A program made the translations under genes and the position numbers. A stretch of DNA of 31,109 nt from Candidatus Binatia bacterium (GTDB taxonomy: Bacteria; Desulfobacterota_B; Binatia; UBA9968; JAJDTQ01): NCBI GenBank assembly GCA_022827045.1, contig JAJDTQ010000241.1, positions 1-31,109 on the forward strand, in the 5' to 3' direction. The notes under the pieces are model-generated. The model was not told where the DNA came from. It saw nothing but the letters and a program-made list of their open reading frames with translations, and did not search any database. Each line of letters begins with the position of its first letter. Position 1 is the stretch's first letter. This document shows, in pieces, positions 24,138-29,940 of this stretch.

Positions 24138-24319
24138 CAGCACTCCTCGGTCTTGACGTGGTAGGGTCGGAAGAACGCCCGCCGCACCGTCCCCGTGTCC
24201 GCTCCGGGCATGTCGTGCTCGGCTTCCAATTCGGCCTTGCTCGGCTGGTACTCACACGGGGGCATGGTGATGGTGCGGGGCTCCGGCAACGGCTCCTTCT
24301 CGCGCCTCGGCTTGGGCAT
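24137..24319 (-). CDS. Small hypothetical protein (60 aa)
   Basis: The translation starts MPKPRREKEPLPEPRTITMP and continues PCEYQPSKAELEAEHDMPGA, ending RAFFRPYHVKTEEC. The charged, well-mixed composition looks like a real protein. GGGGAAGAG precedes the ATG, and the stop overlaps the next gene's start. It has two cysteines, no signal peptide and no membrane segment. I do not recognise its family. It is in a minus-strand run of small genes downstream of grdA. Confidence 0.55.
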   Translation of the reverse strand: MPKPRREKEPLPEPRTITMPPCEYQPSKAELEAEHDMPGADTGTVRRAFFRPYHVKTEEC

Positions 24320-24333
24320 GATGGTCTCTTCCC

Positions 24334-24632
24334 CTAGGGTTTGATGCTGTACTTGATCTTGAGATTCGAGTACGCGGAAACGTTGGTCGCTATCGCTTTA
24401 CAGCGTGCCCCTCGACATACCCGTCGGCCATTGCAAGGAACTTGTCCCCGTCATACAGGCGGACAATCATGTGGCCTGTATCGCAGGTCGCGCTACCCTC
24501 GATGGTCACATACGGCCCCGTCTTGTATCCGCGCCACGCTTCCAGTTCGCACTTGCCATGGTGATCGTCGCAGGCCAGGGTCGGGGCATACAAGAGAAGA
24601 ACCGCCGCCACAGTGGCGAGAAGGAAACGCAT
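24334..24632 (-). pseudogene. Small secreted protein, probably frameshifted near its C-terminus
   Basis: Perfect AAGGAGGT SD and an ATG at 24632. The signal peptide is MRFLLATVAAVLLLYAPTLA, followed by CDDHHGKCELEAWRGYKTGP. This suggests an exported protein with three cysteines in the mature part, possibly disulfide-bonded. As it stands the frame ends at 24390 (GHAVKR, 80 residues). A one-base shift there opens a frame reading KAIATNVSAYSNLKIKYSIK-P that stops at 24334, just before the next gene's SD. That tail looks like genuine protein, so the gene was probably about 98 residues. Function unknown. Confidence 0.5.
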
Positions 24633-24648
24633 GGGAACCTCCTTCGAG

Positions 24649-24984
24649 TTATGCGGTCTCTGCGTAGGGGAGCAGGGGCCGCTTTCCGTTCAGCACTTCT
24701 TCGAGCGTCAGAATCTGCATTTTCGGGAACGGCGGGATCAGAGTGATCTCCAGCCGGTCGTTCCTGCCGTCGGGTCTGGTGAATTCGAGGGTGAACCTTG
24801 AGGCGAATGTCTCAACGCCATCCACATCGGCAAAGACCTTCGGCAGAGGCGTTATCGCGGAAACCGCGCCGATGGCGCGCAATGGGCGGAGGTCGAAGAC
24901 GAAACCCGCCATCTGCGACAGCCCCATGATCAGGATGACGGACGCGAGCGCCTTCGTAACAGCCAATCGGCTCAACGCCGGCAT
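24649..24984 (-). CDS. Hypothetical membrane-anchored protein
   Basis: 111 residues from the ATG at 24984 (GAGGAT SD 8 nt upstream); an upstream GTG at 25008 is less likely. There is one N-terminal hydrophobic helix (about 10-32: TKALASVILIMGLSQMAGFV), then a soluble part rich in beta-type sequence. The likely orientation is a periplasmic C-terminus. It ends 16 bp before the small secreted protein gene and probably shares its transcript. No family recognised. Confidence 0.6.
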   Translation of the reverse strand: MPALSRLAVTKALASVILIMGLSQMAGFVFDLRPLRAIGAVSAITPLPKVFADVDGVETFASRFTLEFTRPDGRNDRLEITLIPPFPKMQILTLEEVLNGKRPLLPYAETA

Positions 24985-25092
24985 GACGGCATCCTCAACC
25001 GCGAGCACTCATCGGCGGTCTTGTGGCCGGCGTTCGCGCGCACGGGAACCGAGCGGCGCCGTCGGGCACACCCCTGATCTCCTCTGCGCGGT

Positions 25093-25563
25093 CTACCCCG
25101 CCCGCATCCCCACCAGCGCGTCCACGATCGCCTCCGCCTCTAACCCCATCTCCAGGATCTCGATGTTTTCGGCGTACTGGTCGGGGTCGATGGCGGCTTT
25201 CACGTTGGGCTCGAAGACGTGGTAGGCCGGGAGGCCGAGTTCCACGCCGGCCAGGGGTCCGGCGTAGGAGGGGTCGCCGGTGGTGACGGTCTCGAACTGG
25301 ACTTGGCTGCTCTCGGTTGTTGGAGCACCGAGCAGCACGACGATGCCGTCCTTTCCGTATTCTTCCGCGAGTTCCTTGATTCGACCTTGATCCTCAAGGT
25401 CCATGGCCCCAGCGGCTGTTCAGACGAAGCACTGGGTGGCGGCGTACGCGACCTCGCCTCCCAGTCCCGCGATGGCCTGCTCGATGACCGGGGCGGGGAC
25501 CCCGTCCCGCTCCCCGAGGATGATCAGCTTCTTGCCGTTGAGGGTAATGGGTTGTGCCGACAT
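25093..25563 (-). CDS. grdA: Glycine/sarcosine/betaine reductase selenoprotein A (UGA = selenocysteine)
   Basis: 156 residues if UGA codon 48 (25422-25420) is read as selenocysteine; this equals the family length. The N-terminal part reads MSAQPITLNGKKLIIL, then GERDGVPAPVIEQAI. The redox site is C45-F-V-U48 followed by TAAGAMDLEDQ, which is diagnostic of GrdA. The C-terminal part keeps TGDPSYAGPLAGVELGLPAY. GrdA's selenolate accepts the carboxymethyl group from component B and passes it to component C for release as acetyl phosphate, with thioredoxin reducing GrdA. An AAGGAGAA SD precedes the ATG. A stem-loop after the UGA fits a bacterial SECIS. ORF callers report only the part after the UGA (from 25404). 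It is 90 bp downstream of grdC. Confidence 0.93.
25383..25401 (-). promoter_or_regulatory. Bacterial SECIS-like stem-loop in grdA
   Basis: Starting 18 nt after the UGA, the mRNA reads GACCUUG-AGGAU-CAAGGUC: a perfect 7-bp stem with a 5-nt loop. The loop starts 25 nt after the UGA and has G at its second position. Both fit the published bacterial SECIS model (a G among the first two loop bases, loop 16-37 nt from UGA). SelB would bind it to recode the UGA. Confidence 0.8.
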
Positions 25564-25653
25564 GGGAGTTCTCCTTCTTTAGGGTGTCAATTCTTGAACT
25601 AACGCACCTTCGCGTGAAATGCAACTGAATTCAATGGGTTACACGCGCCTCGG

Positions 25654-27102
25654 CTATGCCCCGTTCCGTTCGATCAACACCGACATGCCGTCCGTCAGCT
25701 CGGTCATCTGTCCCAGGAACAGGCTCGCCCTCGCAACCAGCAGGCAGTTCCGGATATCCCCGGCGGCCATCTCCCGGAGCGCGTGGGGCACGTATACGAA
25801 ACCGGAGGCGATGTGCCCCTGGGTGGGGGCGTAGCCGCATACCCCCTTGGCGCGGGCGAAGCCGGCGATGTCGCTCCGGTCGATCTCCTTGGCCACGGCA
25901 AGCATGGCGGCCATCATCTTGTAGTTGCGGGCGGCTACGTCGCCGGCCTTGGCGGAAACCGTAATGTCCGGGTTGTGCAGCTCGGTGACGACCCGGTCGA
26001 GCCGGTCGACGCCCCATTCCAGCCGCCGCAACGGCTCCAGGACAAGCTCCCGGAACTGCTTGTCGAGGGCGGCGCCGGCCTTGACCGGATGGCGGCCGAC
26101 CGCTTGAAGGTTCACTGTCGGGCTGTGGCCGTCGTCCCGGCCGATCCACACGGCCACGGCGGACAGCGCATCTTCCAGCACGGGGATGCCCTGCTCCAGG
26201 TGGTAGAGGGACTTCATCCCGAGCTTGGGAAGCGAACCGCCGCCTACCACGACCACGTTCTCGAATACGCTGCTTTGCACCAGCGATGCGCCGATCACCA
26301 TGGCGGGGATCGGCGCGGCGCAGAAGTCCTTGATGTCGATGCCGGTTCCGAGTTCGCAGCCGGCGAACTCGGCGATGGCCTTGGCCATGTTGCCGCCGCC
26401 GCGCTGGTAGCGGTCGCCGACGGCCTCCTCCGAGCAGCTCAACACCAGGTCGACGTCGCTCAGGCCCAGGCCGTCCACGTGGTTCAGCAGCTCGTGCACG
26501 GCCAGGGCGCCCGAGACCTTGCAGGAGAGGTTCTCCAGGAGCACGGATGCCGAGAGCGCTTCGTCCTCGGAGTGGCCCGTCTTCACGACTCCCACGGGCG
26601 CGCCTTCGCCGCCGGCGAAGAGGGGAAGGCTGTCCGAGGACTCCAGCTCGGCATCCATCTGGGCATCGGTGAGCAGCGCGGGCGTCCTGGAGGCCAGGGG
26701 TACCGTGAGCGGCGCGGATTTCAGCACCGGGCCCATCTCCTCCCAGAACCGTTCCCGCAGCAGCACGTGCTTGAAAGGGTCCGCGCAAGCCAACAGCGCG
26801 AGGAAACGCCGCTCCTCCAGGATGTGCCCGAAGGGCGGCTCGACGCCGTCAGCGTCGGCGAGCTTGTCGAACCAGGGTTGCTCCACCTCCCACAGGCGGG
26901 CCGGCGCCTGGCTTCCGATGAACACCTGGTTGGGCAGGTAGCGGCACGCCTCGTCGTAGCTCCACAGCCCCCCGGTCAACTCCGCCAGGAACTCTGGCCG
27001 GACGTTGGCTTCCCGAAACGGCTTGGAGCCGTAGCGGACCATGCTCGGGGTGTGCGCGAGGGCCGTGGCCGCACCCTTGATGACGGGTCGATTCGACGAC
27101 AT
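25654..27102 (-). CDS. grdC: Glycine/sarcosine/betaine reductase complex component C (GrdC-like)
   Basis: 482 residues from the ATG at 27102. The longer frame to 27234 covers a hairpin and lacks family similarity. The family start is clear: VIKGAATALAHTPSMVRYGS (GrdC: VIKG..YVLAHTPDMV). It continues with YLPNQVFIGSQAP, then CSEEAVGDRYQRGGGNMAKA and IAEFAGC, DFCAAPIPAMV, VVVVGGGSLPKLGM and GYAPTQGHIASGF, all hallmark GrdC blocks of a thiolase/ketoacyl-synthase-like fold. Component C turns the Se-carboxymethyl-GrdA intermediate into acetyl phosphate, normally together with GrdD. Here no GrdD, GrdB or GrdE is encoded nearby. Stop TAG at 25654. Confidence 0.9.
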   Translation of the reverse strand: MSSNRPVIKGAATALAHTPSMVRYGSKPFREANVRPEFLAELTGGLWSYDEACRYLPNQVFIGSQAPARLWEVEQPWFDKLADADGVEPPFGHILEERRFLALLACADPFKHVLLRERFWEEMGPVLKSAPLTVPLASRTPALLTDAQMDAELESSDSLPLFAGGEGAPVGVVKTGHSEDEALSASVLLENLSCKVSGALAVHELLNHVDGLGLSDVDLVLSCSEEAVGDRYQRGGGNMAKAIAEFAGCELGTGIDIKDFCAAPIPAMVIGASLVQSSVFENVVVVGGGSLPKLGMKSLYHLEQGIPVLEDALSAVAVWIGRDDGHSPTVNLQAVGRHPVKAGAALDKQFRELVLEPLRRLEWGVDRLDRVVTELHNPDITVSAKAGDVAARNYKMMAAMLAVAKEIDRSDIAGFARAKGVCGYAPTQGHIASGFVYVPHALREMAAGDIRNCLLVARASLFLGQMTELTDGMSVLIERNGA

Positions 27103-27159
27103 GGAGGGGACCTTATAACGTCGGGAAACGGCAGGCAAGGTGCCGGACTTTGGGGCGCG

Positions 27160-27195
27160 GAAACGGCCACCCACAACATGCTGGGCGGCCGTTTC
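27160..27195. promoter_or_regulatory. Long hairpin in the grdC leader
   Basis: GAAACGGCC (27160-27168) and GGCCGTTTC (27187-27195) pair perfectly. After one mismatch, CCCA/TGGG extends the stem over an 8-nt loop (CAACATGC). It lies 58 bp upstream of the grdC start. No T-run follows on the minus strand, so it is more likely a leader or regulatory structure than a terminator. A 9-bp tandem repeat (ctacttctg x2, 27195-27212) abuts it. Confidence 0.5.
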
Positions 27196-27266
27196 TACTT
27201 CTGCTACTTCTGGCGGTTCGAAGCTCTGTACCAAGGATGCTGTCTAGTATCTGACAACATGTTGGC

Positions 27267-27553
27267 TCAACTGGTAAGTCTTAACCAGTCTTCTTGTGAC
27301 AGCCATAGCTCCACACGTCCTGCCTTCGGTGCACCGGGAGGTGGCTCAACGGATGCTTGATAGACCTTGGCAATGAAGGGACGGCTAGTCTTCTTTACGA
27401 AGCGCTCAATACGGGAAATGCTGGCGGCAAAGTTGTGTGCGAGTGCACTGTGAGAGACTTTCCCTACAACGAGAAAAAGCCCGACACCACTTCGCATCGC
27501 TGCATCTCTCGGGGGAAGGTAGCCCCCAGATCGCGGTCTGTAAAGAAGATCAC
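27267..27553 (-). pseudogene. PIN-like (VapC45-type) toxin remnant with internal deletion
   Basis: A GTG at 27553, 3 bp after the DUF433 gene's stop, opens with IFFTDRDLGATFPREM, the typical start of PIN-like toxins of this type (FFTDRDLG holds the first catalytic Asp). After about 17 codons this frame diverges and soon stops. Another frame resumes with AAMRSGVGLFLVVGKVSHSA and runs to 27267 through NFAASISRIERFVKKTSRPF and GRVELWLSQ, the family C-terminus. The middle of about 45-60 residues, with the remaining acidic active-site residues, is missing. It is therefore a broken toxin. Family placement is from memory of the motifs. Confidence 0.7.
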
Positions 27554-27556
27554 ACC

Positions 27557-28246
27557 TTAGGCTGCTTGGTCATAGACGAGCGCTTCCTTCACCTCTTCGG
27601 TCTCCAGGCCATAATCTTCCGCGATTTCTTCCTCACTTTCGCCGGCGTTGATGCGGTCAACGATAGCTGCTGTTGAAATGCCGCGACGAGCAATAATCGG
27701 ACGGCCAAAAGCCACCCGGGGGTCCATCGCGATAACTCTTGTTCCGCTTTCAGCCGGATAGAGCCGGATGGGTATCTGCAACTCGTCAAGTTCAATCCGA
27801 TTGAGATGGTCATGGAGCATATGCTTAATGGCGATCTGTCCTGCTCGGTTTAGGTTGACCAACTCGCCATACTTCTCAAGAAATAACTCGCCGGCATGGG
27901 TACGTAATTCCGGGCAAAGCAATAGCCGTTGAATATGACAGACCTGCTCGGCTACATCCATCGCCGTTCGGGCTGCCGCCATCGAAACCTGATGCCTTCT
28001 TCTCAAGGCACGCAACGTATATGCTTCGATGACGTTATTGAAAGAAAGGCGTAGGGGATTGCTCTGTGGGGCAGATATGAGGGCGCGAAAAGGGGCCCGA
28101 CCAACGTGTTGAGGATATACTTGGCCAGACGCCCACGCGCGTAGCGTCTGTGGTGGAATCCGTATGTAGCGGGCCGCCTCGACGACCGTATATGCAGCGA
28201 CATCCCTAGGGTTACCGCCCCGATACATGTCCTGCTCCGGTTTCAT
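27557..28246 (-). CDS. DUF433-domain antitoxin-like DNA-binding protein
   Basis: 229 residues. The N-terminus has a MerR-like helix-turn-helix (YTVVEAARYIRIPPQTLRAW). The C-terminal DUF433 domain reads VIAMDPRVAFGRPIIARRGI, then STAAIVDRINAGESEEEIAE and DYGLETEEVKEAL. DUF433 proteins usually pair with a PIN-like toxin encoded immediately downstream, as here, and repress their own operon. The frame is intact although the partner toxin is deleted. GAGGA lies about 11 nt upstream of the ATG. Base composition is less GC-rich than the neighbours, consistent with acquisition by transfer. Confidence 0.82.
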   Translation of the reverse strand: MKPEQDMYRGGNPRDVAAYTVVEAARYIRIPPQTLRAWASGQVYPQHVGRAPFRALISAPQSNPLRLSFNNVIEAYTLRALRRRHQVSMAAARTAMDVAEQVCHIQRLLLCPELRTHAGELFLEKYGELVNLNRAGQIAIKHMLHDHLNRIELDELQIPIRLYPAESGTRVIAMDPRVAFGRPIIARRGISTAAIVDRINAGESEEEIAEDYGLETEEVKEALVYDQAA

Positions 28247-28380
28247 GCTCTGCTTGGTCCTCGGTGTTCATCTCTCCTTCGGAACGATGCCCTGTGAAGA
28301 CCTTTTACTCCGAAAGTCAAGGCCAATCAAGGAAGACCGTTAATCAAGGGGGTCAAACACCCACTATCGAGACCCGTCCC

Positions 28381-28409
28381 TCGACTCGCCGGGCGCCGTG
28401 TAATATGAT
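28381..28409 (+). promoter_or_regulatory. Promoter candidate for the M20 amidohydrolase
   Basis: TCGACT (28381-28386), a 17-bp spacer and TATGAT (28404-28409), matching the sigma70 consensus in 4/6 and 5/6 positions. The start codon is 62 bp downstream, leaving a leader of about 55 nt with competing hairpins. Confidence 0.5.
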
Positions 28410-28428
28410 CTCGGGACATCGGTCCGCA

Positions 28429-28460
28429 CGGGCTGCCAGCCGGGCAACCCGCCAAGCCCG
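28429..28460 (+). promoter_or_regulatory. Structured leader with alternative hairpins before the M20 gene
   Basis: CGGGCT (28429-28434) can pair with AGCCCG (28455-28460). The same left arm includes GGCT, which can instead pair with AGCC (28438-28441). A CGGG-caa-CCCG hairpin (28441-28451) lies inside. The structure ends directly before the GAGGGAGGAAAC SD, so folding could influence translation. No known riboswitch class was recognised. Confidence 0.35.
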
Positions 28461-28471
28461 AGGGAGGAAAC

Positions 28472-29917
28472 ATGCAGGATTCAAAACAGAAACAGTTCGC
28501 CATGGACGCCGTGGAGGAGAACGGGAACAATATCGCGCTGCTCGGCGACAACATCTTCTATTTCGCCGAGTTGGGGATGCAGGAGTTCCGTACTACCGGG
28601 CTCATGACCGAGATCCTGGAACAGGCTGGCTTCGAGATCGAATGGAACATCTCAGGGATCCCCACCGCATTCATCGCCACCTACGGGTCGGGCAAACCGG
28701 TGGTGGCGCTGCACACGGAGTTCGACGCCACGCCGTCCAGCTCGCAGATGGCGGGCGTGACCGAACAGAAACCCATCGTGGACGGTGCGCCGGGACACAC
28801 CGAGGGGCACAACGTCAACGCCGCGGTGATGGTCGGCGCGGCGGTGGCGGTCAAGAAGACCATGGAGCAGTTCGGCATCGAGGGGACGCTGCGGGTCTAC
28901 GGCGCTCCCGCCGAGGAGCAGCTCGTGAGCCGCCCGTATTTCGTGCGCGACGGTTACTTCAAGGACGTGGACGTGGCGTTGCACGACCACATCGGGTCCA
29001 ACCTGGGAACCGTGTACGGCCTGCGGCAATACGCGCTCATCTCCGCGGAGTTCACCTTCAAGGGCGAGAGCGCCCACGCCGCCACCTCCCCCTGGAACGC
29101 GCGGGACGCGCTGGACGCCGCGGTCCTGATGGACATCGGCTGGGACAAGCTCAGGGAGCACCTCGAACCTTCCCAGCGCAGCCACCGGGTCATCAGCAAC
29201 GGCGGCGACCAACCCAACGTCATCCCCAACACCTCCACCATCTGGTGGTTCTTCCGGGAAGCCACCGCGGAGCGGGCGCGGGCCCTCTTCGAGAAGGCCA
29301 AGCGCATCGCCCAGGGGGCGGCCACCATGACCGACACCTCATACTCGGTCAACGTGCTGAGCGCGGTGGCGCCCACCCGCTGCAACCGTACCCTGGCGGA
29401 GGTGATCCAGAGGAACATCGACGCCGTGGGCATGCCGGAGTGGAGCGAGGCCGAGCAAAAGCTCGTCACCGACCTCCAGAACAAGGTCAACGTCAAGGCC
29501 ACGGGAATGCCCACGCAGGTGGCGCAGCTTCGCGAAGCGGTGCAGTCTGTGTCCGCCAACGACTCCGGCGACGTCTGCTGGGTCGTGCCGTCGGGGGTGG
29601 TGAACTTCCCGTCCAACATCCCGGGCATCGCCTACCACCACTGGGGCGCGGGTGTCTCCCTGGCGACCTCGGTGGCCCACAAGGGAGCGGTAGCCGGGGC
29701 CAAGACCATGGCCGCCTCGGCCATCGACCTCCTGATGGATCCGCAATTGGTGGCGCAGGCCAAGGAAACGTTCAGGGAAGAGATCGGCGGCGTGGAGTAC
29801 CGTCCACTCCTGCCCGACGACCAGCAGCCGCCGCTGGAGCTCAACCGCGGCATCATGGAGCGTTACCGCTCCGCCATGGAAGCCCACTATCCCAAGGAGA
29901 AGCCCGCATTCAGCTGA
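28472..29917 (+). CDS. M20-family amidohydrolase (AbgB-like)
   Basis: 481 residues, equal in length to E. coli AbgB (p-aminobenzoyl-glutamate hydrolase subunit). M20 metallo-amidohydrolases cut N-acyl or amide bonds of amino-acid conjugates. Visible: HTEFDATPSSSQ (81-92), GHTEGHNVNAA (108-118), the catalytic Glu pair in GAPAEEQ (148-149), H171/H173 in LHDHIGS, and a lid domain (about 190-310). The C-terminal AYHHWGAGVS supplies a late His ligand. In most M20D enzymes the second motif is H-x-C-G-H; here the Cys ligand is replaced by E111, so metal binding may differ. It has an excellent GAGGGAGGA SD and is likely cotranscribed with the nuclease gene 23 bp downstream. Confidence 0.88.
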   Translation: MQDSKQKQFAMDAVEENGNNIALLGDNIFYFAELGMQEFRTTGLMTEILEQAGFEIEWNISGIPTAFIATYGSGKPVVALHTEFDATPSSSQMAGVTEQKPIVDGAPGHTEGHNVNAAVMVGAAVAVKKTMEQFGIEGTLRVYGAPAEEQLVSRPYFVRDGYFKDVDVALHDHIGSNLGTVYGLRQYALISAEFTFKGESAHAATSPWNARDALDAAVLMDIGWDKLREHLEPSQRSHRVISNGGDQPNVIPNTSTIWWFFREATAERARALFEKAKRIAQGAATMTDTSYSVNVLSAVAPTRCNRTLAEVIQRNIDAVGMPEWSEAEQKLVTDLQNKVNVKATGMPTQVAQLREAVQSVSANDSGDVCWVVPSGVVNFPSNIPGIAYHHWGAGVSLATSVAHKGAVAGAKTMAASAIDLLMDPQLVAQAKETFREEIGGVEYRPLLPDDQQPPLELNRGIMERYRSAMEAHYPKEKPAFS

Positions 29918-29940
29918 CGCTGCCGCTCCAGGGGCCGGAG

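Noticed and set aside
25394..25624. 76-codon minus-strand frame overlapping the first half of grdA
   Set aside because: It is a shifted frame (Arg/His/Gly-rich) of the grdA N-terminal half. The real frame runs through the UGA at 25422-25420.
27103..27234. 44-codon N-terminal extension of GrdC
   Set aside because: The family's N-terminus aligns from the ATG at 27102; the extension covers a hairpin and shows no family similarity.
25783..27360. 525-codon plus-strand open frame opposite grdC
   Set aside because: The minus strand carries all GrdC family blocks; the plus-strand frame has shadow composition and overlaps the leader hairpin.
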